A stretch of DNA of 11,966 bases from Bacteroidota bacterium (GTDB lineage: Bacteria; Bacteroidota; Bacteroidia; Flavobacteriales; Flavobacteriaceae): contig SMXJ01000002.1 in the NCBI GenBank assembly GCA_004356305.1, positions 1-11,966 of the forward strand, read 5' to 3'. The notes beneath the pieces were generated by a model, which had not been told where the DNA came from, did no database searches, and saw only the letters and a list, made by a program, of their open reading frames with translations. This document shows, in pieces, positions 1 to 5,770 of the stretch. The translations under genes were made by a program, and so were the position numbers. Positions within the stretch are counted from its first letter, which is position 1, and every line of letters begins with the position of its first letter.

Positions 1-575
1 CCAACCGCCTCGAAAGCTTCCTTCGAGAAAAATAGAAATGCTCCGTTCACCCAATTGACTTCCAGTGGGTGGGTATATTCCTTTTTCCGTTTAGGATACT
101 TTTTCGGGATGTTGCTCTCCAGGAAACTCCTTCCAAAAAGTAATCTGCGCAATCCCTTGTTATGATCGAATGAAGGCACTAAATTGTTATACTCGTCGTA
201 GTTTTGAGCCGTACAGACACCAACTTTTAGATGGTTGTTCATAAAATCTTTCGACAGCGATAATCCATCATTCAAGAGCATCGTATCGTTGTTGAGAAAC
301 AAAAGGTAATTGGCTTTAGCAAATTGTGCCCCATACATATTTCCGCCACCGAAACCGGTGTTTATATTACTTCGATGCAGTGAGATATTACTTTTCTCTG
401 TGCTGTTTGGAAAATTTTCTTTTAGCTTTTTATATTCAGAAATATTTGAATTATTATCCACAACTATCACTTGATACGAAATAGTAATGTCGGTTTTATC
501 TGCTACTGAAGCCATACATTTGAGCGTATAGTCTGTAGAATTATAATTGATGATAATGACAGCAACATCGTACAT
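1..575 (-). CDS. Glycosyltransferase family 2, rhamnosyltransferase-like (3' end beyond window)
   Basis: The gene starts at ATG 575 and reads open to the window edge, giving the first 191 codons; the C-terminus is missing. It should transfer a sugar from a nucleotide-sugar donor at the cytoplasmic side of the inner membrane during surface-glycan assembly. Visible GT2-A features are the first strand VAVIIINYNS (about residues 4-13), VIVVDNNS (37-43), the NTGFGGGN loop (72-79) typical of WbbL/rhamnosyltransferase-type GT2 proteins, the metal-binding NND at 95-97, and VNWVNGAF (173-180). It is the third gene of a minus-strand run. Its ATG lies 9 bp after the stop of the GT4 gene, and a TAAGTTTA box overlaps that stop, so it may also have its own promoter. 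The GT2 assignment is firm; the sugar specificity is only inferred from the family. Confidence 0.88.
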   Translation of the reverse strand, partial: MYDVAVIIINYNSTDYTLKCMASVADKTDITISYQVIVVDNNSNISEYKKLKENFPNSTEKSNISLHRSNINTGFGGGNMYGAQFAKANYLLFLNNDTMLLNDGLSLSKDFMNNHLKVGVCTAQNYDEYNNLVPSFDHNKGLRRLLFGRSFLESNIPKKYPKRKKEYTHPLEVNWVNGAFLFFSKEAFEAV

Positions 576-579
576 AGTG

Positions 580-587
580 TAAACTTA
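580..587 (-). promoter_or_regulatory. TAAGTTTA box before the GT2 gene at 575
   Basis: On the minus strand TAAGTTTA differs from TAnnTTTG only in the last base. It overlaps the stop codon of the GT4 gene and ends 4 nt before the ATG at 575, in the same arrangement (CC before it, 4 nt after it) as the perfect box before WaaE-like copy B. Confidence 0.3.
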
Positions 588-1652
588 GGATAAAATACTC
601 TTATAGACATCGAGATATTGCTTTGCCGTACTTTCCCAGCTAAATGTATCGGCGCGGGCGATATACCAATCCTCATAAAATTTCGGGTTATTTTTATAGG
701 TAGTCATACCATTTTTAAGCACTTCAGCCATATATTGTGATTCGTAATGATCCCAATAAAAACTATGCTCACCCCCAATCTCAGGTAAAGAAGTATTATT
801 CGAAATAAATATGGGTTTTCCAAATCGCATCGCCTCAATTGGCGGCATCCCAAACCCTTCCCTAAGTGAAGGAAACACAAAAGCCTCACAGTTTTGTAAA
901 TAGTATTGCTTCTGAAGATTTTCCACTTTACCGGTCAATAGTACCCGGTTTTTGATTCCAAATTGCTCCACTTTTGAGCGCAGATCATCTCCATAAGGAG
1001 TTGTGTTATTTCCGGAGAGAACTAAGTTATATTCAGGTAAAAAACGCAACATTTCAACCAGGCTAATAAAATTCTTGCGTTCGCTAAAATCACCGATAGA
1101 GAATAGGTAGGGAGTTTTGGGAACCACCTCGGGTTGGTAATTTTCAGCTATAGAAACATCAATAATAGTGTTACCATTACGTATGACGTATTGTGGGACG
1201 TCGGGTACTTCAAAATGCGTATTTGTATCTTTTTTTGTAAACTCACTGATGTAAACAATGGCGTGAGCACGGTGGAGTTTCTCTCGAAAAATCACCTTCA
1301 GTTTTTCTTGAATTCCCGGAGAGCCCTCCGTTACAAAATGAATATCATGTACCGTTAGCAAATATGGAATATCATAAAAAGGTTCGATCTTGATGTTTTG
1401 ATTGAGACAATGCCATAGATCGTACTTTTTCTTTATTCTGAAGGGTTTGTGTCGGGTGATAGATCTGTATTTATTGTATTCGAATATCGCTCCGAATTCT
1501 TCTTTCCATAGTAAGGGTTTATTTACGTTCAAAGTGATTTTCAGATCCTTCGGATCCTGGCTTGCTAATGCTTTGATAAGATGGTAATTGAACTGACCAA
1601 ACCCACTATACTTATTCTTTAGGTTATGTGACTCTAAAAAGATCTGTTGCAT
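585..1652 (-). CDS. Glycosyltransferase family 4 (GT-B fold)
   Basis: This 355-residue protein has the length and architecture of a retaining GT4 enzyme such as a mannosyl- or glucosyltransferase acting on lipid-linked glycans. The N-terminal Rossmann domain has a glycine-rich acceptor loop (YSGFGQF, 15-21) and TVHDIHF (100-106). The ISEFTKKD segment (135-142) and VIRNG (156-160) lie near the domain junction. The donor domain begins at PYLFSIGDFSERKN (181-194) and holds the diagnostic E-x7-E motif EGFGMPPIE (265-273), followed by SLPEIGG (288-294). No signal peptide or membrane span is visible, so it is likely a cytosolic or peripheral enzyme. The ATG start at 1652 is 3 bp downstream of the stop of the WaaE-like GT2, which suggests one transcript. 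The donor and acceptor cannot be named from sequence. Confidence 0.92.
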   Translation of the reverse strand: MQQIFLESHNLKNKYSGFGQFNYHLIKALASQDPKDLKITLNVNKPLLWKEEFGAIFEYNKYRSITRHKPFRIKKKYDLWHCLNQNIKIEPFYDIPYLLTVHDIHFVTEGSPGIQEKLKVIFREKLHRAHAIVYISEFTKKDTNTHFEVPDVPQYVIRNGNTIIDVSIAENYQPEVVPKTPYLFSIGDFSERKNFISLVEMLRFLPEYNLVLSGNNTTPYGDDLRSKVEQFGIKNRVLLTGKVENLQKQYYLQNCEAFVFPSLREGFGMPPIEAMRFGKPIFISNNTSLPEIGGEHSFYWDHYESQYMAEVLKNGMTTYKNNPKFYEDWYIARADTFSWESTAKQYLDVYKSILS

Positions 1653-1655
1653 GGG

Positions 1656-2417
1656 TCAGTTAATTTTTCGGTATAACAACCATAAATTGACATACCGCTT
1701 AAATACCGAAAAAGCATTGATATACGCCAAAATAAAACCTTCTTTTCCGTCCAGAATTCCGAGCCGTAGTAAATATTGGTGCCAAAATCTATAACACGGC
1801 CGAAACAAAAAGTGAAATAAATTTGGTTTCTTTTTCTTTGCATACATCATTCGGGCCTGCAATACACTATATCGGTGGAGTTTAGAGGTGTAATCGTCAA
1901 AATTTTTATAAGTGTGGTGTGGTAGACGTGTTTTTAGTTTGGCTGTAGTTCCTTTGGCATCCAGTGTTTCGTGAACCAGATCCCCATTGAATTGGCAATG
2001 CTCTTTCTTGAAGGCACGGATCACCCAATCGGTTTGAAAACCGCTGTATTTAATGCGTTTCCCCATAAAATACATTTCCCGTTTTACATAGTAGGCGATA
2101 GCTTTAGGTGCTTTAAGGGCATCCAGGATTTCCTTTGCCATGTCTTGGGTTACTTCCTCGTCCGGGTCAAAAAACACGACCCAATCGTTCTTAGCCTGCG
2201 AAATCGCGTAGTTTTTTTGCTCACTGAAGTTATCGAATTTTCGCTTCAAAACAGTGACTTTTTCATGCTGTGAAGCCAAAGCAACTGTGTCATCACTACT
2301 ATAAGAGTCTATGATGATTATCTCATCGGCAAACCACAGGCTTTTGATGAAATCTTCTATAGCCTCTGCTTCATTGAGAGTTATGGCTAAAGCACTAATT
2401 TTAGTGGTATTCTCCAA
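1656..2417 (-). CDS. WaaE/KdtX-like glycosyltransferase family 2 (copy A)
   Basis: This 253-residue GT2 resembles the WaaE/KdtX group, which adds a glucose to the inner core heptose of lipopolysaccharide in enterobacteria. Visible are SALAITLNEAEAIEDF (8-23), ADEIIIIDSYSSDDT (30-44), the RKFDNFSEQKNYA stretch (59-71) characteristic of the group, the metal site DPDEE (84-88) and a probable catalytic-region VHE (148-150). The C-terminal third is basic and aromatic, with hydrophobic stretches that could associate with the membrane. The start is TTG at 2417: there is no ATG before residue 92, and starting there would delete the donor site. It heads the minus-strand run GT2-GT4-GT2. A second, clearly related copy lies at 3210-3947. 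The real sugar may differ from the enterobacterial enzyme. Confidence 0.88.
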   Translation of the reverse strand: MENTTKISALAITLNEAEAIEDFIKSLWFADEIIIIDSYSSDDTVALASQHEKVTVLKRKFDNFSEQKNYAISQAKNDWVVFFDPDEEVTQDMAKEILDALKAPKAIAYYVKREMYFMGKRIKYSGFQTDWVIRAFKKEHCQFNGDLVHETLDAKGTTAKLKTRLPHHTYKNFDDYTSKLHRYSVLQARMMYAKKKKPNLFHFLFRPCYRFWHQYLLRLGILDGKEGFILAYINAFSVFKRYVNLWLLYRKIN

Positions 2418-2420
2418 GGG

Positions 2421-2453
2421 TTGTGATAAGTTTGCGTAAAAGTAATAATTTTA
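2421..2453 (+). promoter_or_regulatory. Weak candidate promoter for the deacetylase gene
   Basis: TTG (2421-2423), a 22-nt spacer and TAATTTTA (2446-2453) match the Bacteroidota pattern TTG-N17-23-TAnnTTTG with one mismatch in the -7 box. The box ends 24 nt before the GTG start. The region is AT-rich, so chance is a serious alternative. Confidence 0.25.
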
Positions 2454-2477
2454 CAAGGATTTATTCTGAATAGTGCC

Positions 2478-3182
2478 GTGGCAAAATTACCAATTATAAT
2501 GTATCATCAGGTGGACCTCAACGAAAACGCAGGTCTCATTATTTCTACAGAAAAACTTGAGGCTCAGTTTGAGTTCCTGGCTGAAAATGGCTATCACAGT
2601 TATCATCTTTCAAAATTGATACAACTTCGGGAACTTACCGGCAAGAAGAACATCGTTATTACTTTTGACGACGGCTATGTAAATCAGTTGGAATATGCCT
2701 ATCCATTACTTCAGAAATACAATTTGAAGGCCACCTTCTTTATACCCCTGAAATACATTGGGGGTGAAGACACCTGGAATTCACCTGCATCTCCTGTTAT
2801 GGATCAGGAGGCACTCAATTCACTTGATCCCACCGTAGTTGAATTGGCGTATCATTCTTACGAGCACAAAAAATACACCGAATTATCTCCTGAGCAGATC
2901 GAAATCGATACTCGAAAAGCGTTCGAGGTTGTTTCTGAGAATGCCTTATCCTTTGGGCCTTATCTGGCATATCCCTATGGCAAATTCCCTCGAAAAGATC
3001 CTGAGAGAACATGGTTCTTTCAGCAGTTACAAAAAAATCATTTCCAATACGGACTTAGAATAGGAAACCGACTGAATATTTTTCCGTTTAAAGATCCTTT
3101 TGAAATACAACGAATCGATATAAAAGGTGAATACAGTCTCTCCAGGTTCAAACGAAAAATTAGATACGGGAAACTTTTTTGA
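2478..3182 (+). CDS. Polysaccharide deacetylase family protein (NodB/CE4 fold), cytoplasmic
   Basis: The 234-residue protein carries the ordered motifs of the NodB homology domain: IIMYHQV (6-12), the metal/catalytic TFDDG (62-66), the zinc-binding HSYEH (126-130) and AYPYG (164-168). Family members remove N- or O-acetyl groups from sugars, here probably from a surface-glycan or LPS intermediate. There is no signal peptide and no membrane anchor, unlike secreted peptidoglycan deacetylases, so it likely works in the cytosol on a nucleotide-, lipid- or core-linked sugar. The GTG start at 2478 was chosen because the MYHQV strand needs the residues before it; the next ATG (2499) would start inside the motif. 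It lies on the plus strand between the two WaaE-like GT2 genes, diverging from copy A and converging on copy B with 27 bp between the stops. The substrate is unknown. Confidence 0.85.
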   Translation: MAKLPIIMYHQVDLNENAGLIISTEKLEAQFEFLAENGYHSYHLSKLIQLRELTGKKNIVITFDDGYVNQLEYAYPLLQKYNLKATFFIPLKYIGGEDTWNSPASPVMDQEALNSLDPTVVELAYHSYEHKKYTELSPEQIEIDTRKAFEVVSENALSFGPYLAYPYGKFPRKDPERTWFFQQLQKNHFQYGLRIGNRLNIFPFKDPFEIQRIDIKGEYSLSRFKRKIRYGKLF

Positions 3183-3209
3183 TGTTTAATTTTCTTAAAC
3201 CTTAAACCT

Positions 3210-3947
3210 TTATTTCGTCGCTCTATCGAGTAATATCAACTTCACATATCTGGTAAAAACTCCATAGGCATTAACGGCAGAAACCACCATTCCCGGGACT
3301 CCATCGCGAAAACCACCCTTTAAAAAGTAAGAACTAAAAAAACGGTAGGTAGGTTTTATAAAGAGTAAAAGGAGGGTAGTCTTCTTTCCTTTTTTATGAA
3401 GTTGTTCCGCCTGAATCCAGGCATAGCTTTCCTTTTTGGCAATGTAGTGTTCCAGGCCTCTGTAGGTAAAATGCAAAACGGGGTTTTTAAGCTGTCCAAT
3501 ACTGCCTTCACAATGTAATTTTTCATGTACCAAACCTGTATAATGTGTTCCTATCCGTTTAACTACGCGGAGGACCTTGTTATTGTGGTGGTAAAGGAAG
3601 CGGTTCATGTAAAAATGTGGAAAGTCGAGCTTGTATCCTCCATGCTTACCGGTTTCAATGGCGTGTTTTAATTCGATTTGCAGGGAATAAGTGATACGCT
3701 CATCAGCGTCCAAAAATAGTACCCAATCACTGGTGGCGTGTTCTAAGGCATAATTCTTCTGATCCGAAAAATTATCAAATTTACGTTGTAGAAAGTGAGT
3801 AGCATAGATCCTGGCTATATTTGGTGTGTCATCTGTGCTGAAGGAATCCACGACAATGATCTCATCGGCAAATTGCACCGACCGGAGGGCAGCTTCAAGA
3901 TAAGCTTCCTCATTGAAGGTTGGAATGATCACGGTTAGACTAGCCAC
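3210..3947 (-). CDS. WaaE/KdtX-like glycosyltransferase family 2 (copy B)
   Basis: This 245-residue GT2 is a paralogue of the protein at 1656-2417. They share ADEIIVVDSFSTDDT (27-41), RKFDNFSDQKNYA (55-67), the metal site DADE (80-83), a VHE (140-142) and an aromatic, basic C-terminal region with YRFF (201-204) and a FTRYVKL segment (231-237). The role is inferred to be addition of a sugar to the LPS inner core or a neighbouring residue. The start is GTG at 3947, giving MASLTVIIPTFNEE; a later GTG at residue 6 would remove part of the first beta strand. A perfect TAAGTTTG box ends 4 nt before the GTG, leaving almost no room for a leader. It converges with the deacetylase gene and diverges from the GT2 at 4150. 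Confidence 0.88.
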   Translation of the reverse strand: MASLTVIIPTFNEEAYLEAALRSVQFADEIIVVDSFSTDDTPNIARIYATHFLQRKFDNFSDQKNYALEHATSDWVLFLDADERITYSLQIELKHAIETGKHGGYKLDFPHFYMNRFLYHHNNKVLRVVKRIGTHYTGLVHEKLHCEGSIGQLKNPVLHFTYRGLEHYIAKKESYAWIQAEQLHKKGKKTTLLLLFIKPTYRFFSSYFLKGGFRDGVPGMVVSAVNAYGVFTRYVKLILLDRATK

Positions 3948-3951
3948 ACGA

Positions 3952-3959
3952 CAAACTTA
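3952..3959 (-). promoter_or_regulatory. TAnnTTTG -7 element before WaaE-like copy B
   Basis: On the minus strand the bases read TAAGTTTG, a perfect match to the Bacteroidota -7 consensus, preceded by CC and followed by 4 nt and the GTG start at 3947. No good TTG is seen 17-23 nt upstream; that position is occupied by an inverted repeat. If used, transcription would begin at or next to the start codon. Confidence 0.5.
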
Positions 3960-3962
3960 GGA

Positions 3963-3980
3963 AATGTTTATTTAAACATT
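3963..3980. promoter_or_regulatory. Inverted repeat AATGTTTA-TT-TAAACATT (possible operator)
   Basis: Two perfect 8-bp arms are separated by TT. It sits 3 bp upstream of the minus-strand -7 box, across the position where an upstream promoter element would lie, in the divergent region between two glycosyltransferase genes. It has no GC-rich stem or T-run of a terminator, so an operator is the better reading, but AT-rich palindromes also occur by chance. Confidence 0.3.
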
Positions 3981-4119
3981 CCATCTGTCCTCTAAAAACA
4001 ACAATAAAAACAAATGAAATAACTTTATATTTCGGGTTTTAACGGATAAGATCTCAAATTCCCTATGTCGAACACACTTTCTGAAAAATATTTCTGTCGA
4101 ATCTGCGGAAAAAGTAACT

Positions 4120-4127
4120 TACCTTTG
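4120..4127 (+). promoter_or_regulatory. TAnnTTTG -7 element before the GT2 gene at 4150
   Basis: TACCTTTG is a perfect match to the Bacteroidota -7 consensus and ends 22 nt before the TTG start at 4150, a spacing that leaves a short untranslated leader. No clear TTG lies 17-23 nt upstream; a CTG at 4094-4096 has a 23-nt spacer. Confidence 0.5.
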
Positions 4128-4149
4128 TCCCGCAAAATTCGTTCTCGTT

Positions 4150-4986
4150 TTGAAAGATCTTACAACATCAATAATAATAAGCACTTACAATTCGCCGCAC
4201 TATTTGGAAATGGTGTTGCATGGTTATAATAATCAAAGCTACCAAAGTTTTGAAATTGTTATCGCCGATGATGGATCTACACATGAAACCAAGGAACTTT
4301 TGGCGCGGATGCAAGCTGAAGTTTTTTATTCAATTAAGCATATATGGCATGAGGATAATGGATTTCAAAAGTCACAAATTCTGAATAAAGCAATTGTTGC
4401 CTGTAGTGCACCCTATATTATTATGAGCGATGGAGATTGCATTCCGCGTCAGGATTTTGTAGAGCAACACTTTAAATATAGAGAAGAAGGGTATTTTTTG
4501 TCCGGAGGATATTTTATGCTGCCTTTGAGTATCTCCAAAACGATCACTAAAGACGATATATATACTCAGCGATGTTTTAATATTTCATGGCTAAAACAAC
4601 ATGGCTTAAGATCTTCATTCAAGAATAATAAATTGTCTTCAGGTCCACTGAATGCCTTTATTCTGAATACGATCACGCCCACGAATGCTAGCTGGAACGG
4701 CCATAATTCTTCGGGTTGGAAAGACGATATACAGGCCATTAACGGATTTGACGAACGTATGCAGTATGGAGGACAAGATCGGGAATTGGGAGAGCGGCTC
4801 AGGAATTTTGGATTAAAAGGTAAACAGATCAGATACCATGCGATTGTGATTCATTTGGATCATCCAAGAGGATATAAGACTGAAGAATCTTTAGAGCGAA
4901 ATTTGGAAATCCGGAAGGTGGCGAAGACCGAAAATAAGAAATGGACGGAGTTTGGAATAAAGAAAGGTTTAATATTCAATGAATAA
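4150..4986 (+). CDS. Glycosyltransferase family 2 with galactosyltransferase-like C-terminal part
   Basis: The 278-residue protein starts with a GT2 domain: SIIISTYNSPHYLE (7-20), IVIADDGSTHETKELL (36-51), LNKAI (78-82) and the metal site DGD (94-96). The second part contains GFDERMQYGGQDRELGERL (199-217), the acidic GG-x-D/E motif of the Glyco_transf_7C type region found in bifunctional or chondroitin-like GT2 enzymes, then HLDHPRGY (235-242). It probably adds a hexose or N-acetylhexosamine to a cell-surface glycan from the cytosolic face. The start is TTG at 4150, supported by the position of the TACCTTTG box and by the start of the first strand; no ATG precedes the donor-binding region. 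It stands alone on the plus strand, with a tandem-repeat cluster directly after its stop codon. The sugar is not predictable. Confidence 0.85.
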   Translation: MKDLTTSIIISTYNSPHYLEMVLHGYNNQSYQSFEIVIADDGSTHETKELLARMQAEVFYSIKHIWHEDNGFQKSQILNKAIVACSAPYIIMSDGDCIPRQDFVEQHFKYREEGYFLSGGYFMLPLSISKTITKDDIYTQRCFNISWLKQHGLRSSFKNNKLSSGPLNAFILNTITPTNASWNGHNSSGWKDDIQAINGFDERMQYGGQDRELGERLRNFGLKGKQIRYHAIVIHLDHPRGYKTEESLERNLEIRKVAKTENKKWTEFGIKKGLIFNE

Positions 4987-4991
4987 TGCTA

Positions 4992-5072
4992 GTCCGTCCG
5001 AAGTACCTGCCCGTCCGAAATACTTGCCCGTCCGAAATACTTGCCCGTCCGAAATACTTGCCCGTCCGAAAT
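4992..5072. repeat. Tandem repeat, 17-bp unit, 4.8 copies
   Basis: The core GTCCGAA recurs at 4996, 5013, 5030, 5047 and 5064, exactly 17 bp apart, within a unit of the form CCCGTCCGAAATACTTG. The first copy has three differences from the others and the later ones are identical. The array starts 5 bp after the GT2 stop codon and is noncoding on the plus strand. Confidence 0.95.
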
Positions 5073-5086
5073 GAAATGTAGGCGGG
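5061..5086. terminator. Possible hairpin between two repeat arrays
   Basis: CCCGTCC (5061-5067) in the last 17-bp unit can pair with GGCGGG (5081-5086) in the first 13-bp unit, with one bulged T and a 13-nt loop. Other repeat copies offer alternative pairings. The site lies between two convergent genes, so a two-way terminator is possible, but there is no T-run. Confidence 0.2.
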
Positions 5087-5111
5087 AAATGTAGGCGGGA
5101 AATGTAGGAGG
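5073..5111. repeat. Tandem repeat, 13-bp unit, 3 copies
   Basis: Three adjacent units GAAATGTAGGCGG, at 5073, 5086 and 5099, directly follow the 17-bp array; the third has one change (GGAGG at its end). A partial, diverged continuation (GTAAGGAAGGCGG) may follow at 5111. Confidence 0.9.
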
Positions 5112-5158
5112 GTAAGGAAGGCGGAATTAATGTGTAATGAAAAATGTATAGTTTTATT

Positions 5159-5195
5159 CAACTCCTCAACTCCTCAACTCCTCAACTCCTCAACT
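5159..5195. repeat. Tandem repeat, 8-bp unit, 4.6 copies, overlapping a gene end
   Basis: CAACTCCT is repeated at 5159, 5167, 5175 and 5183, followed by CAACT. On the minus strand this reads GAGGAGTT units, which encode the last residues (VEELRS) and the TGA stop of the methyltransferase gene. Confidence 0.95.
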
Positions 5196-5770
5196 TTCTT
5201 ATATACCCCGATCTTCCAATAGGTTTGTTCTTTTTTTGTAGTAATGGTTTCAAAGGCAATCTCTTTCAATCGGGGATTTTCTTTAAAATACTCCCAACAG
5301 CCCGTCCCCTCTCTAAAAATAGAGGTTATCAGAATGCCATCATTTGTGAGATGATCCAGCATTAGATCGAGTACAGGTGTTTTTTCGGATTCCGGGATAT
5401 AGTAAAATGCTTCGTTAAATACAATGGCATCAAAATCTCGTTTGGGTCGAAATTTGATGGCGTCTTCTGCTAAAAACTCTGCTTTAGGAAATTGTTTTGC
5501 TTTTGCCTTTTCAATAGAGACGCGTGAAAAATCAACCCCTAAAAAATAATCATACTTAAAATCTCCTAATCGTTCATTAAGAACTCCATCACCACAACCT
5601 ATATCCAGTATAGCAGGGTTCTCAGGCGCAAATTGATTGAAATAATCGATGATCTTATAATATCGCTTCGCCTCCATATCACTTTTCAGGCTATCCCATC
5701 TGCCCCTTTTGTATTGCTTGTTCCATCGTCTTTTACGGCGCCAATGGTGAAATTTATTCAGGAGATTCAT
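5174..5770 (-). CDS. Class I SAM-dependent methyltransferase, small
   Basis: The 198-residue protein has a Rossmann-type methyltransferase core: motif I ILDIGCGDG (54-62), the acidic strand-2 end GVD (78-80), an EDAIKF segment (102-107), FDAIVFNEAFYYI (113-125) and LTNDGILITS (141-150). The N-terminus is strongly basic (WRRKRRWNKQYKRGRW, 10-25), which may hold it at the membrane or to a negatively charged glycan lipid. Its ATG (5770) overlaps the TGA of the heptosyltransferase gene by one base (TGATG), so translation is probably coupled. This suggests a role in modifying the same glycan, although the substrate is unknown. The 3' end runs into an 8-bp tandem repeat that supplies the last six codons and the stop, so the natural C-terminus may have been replaced. 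Confidence 0.85.
   Translation of the reverse strand: MNLLNKFHHWRRKRRWNKQYKRGRWDSLKSDMEAKRYYKIIDYFNQFAPENPAILDIGCGDGVLNERLGDFKYDYFLGVDFSRVSIEKAKAKQFPKAEFLAEDAIKFRPKRDFDAIVFNEAFYYIPESEKTPVLDLMLDHLTNDGILITSIFREGTGCWEYFKENPRLKEIAFETITTKKEQTYWKIGVYKKVEELRS

Noticed and set aside
3183..3209. Hairpin GTTTAA-TTTTC-TTAAAC between the deacetylase and WaaE-like copy B as a terminator.
   Set aside because: The stem is six bp and almost only A-T, with no T-run directly after it; too weak to call.
4065..4229. A 54-residue frame on the plus strand starting ATG 4065 with a CRIC zinc-knuckle-like motif (KYFCRICGK).
   Set aside because: It overlaps the start of the GT2 gene in another frame and contains the TACCTTTG promoter box; only one CxxC pair is present and the rest looks unlike a protein. 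A conserved homologue would change this view.
4992..5072. The 17-bp periodic array as a CRISPR.
   Set aside because: Units abut directly with no variable spacers of normal size, the unit is too short, and no cas genes are present.
4976..5161. A 61-residue minus-strand frame across the repeats.
   Set aside because: It is made mostly of translated 17- and 13-bp repeats (repeating YFGR/FRTG patterns) and has no independent support.
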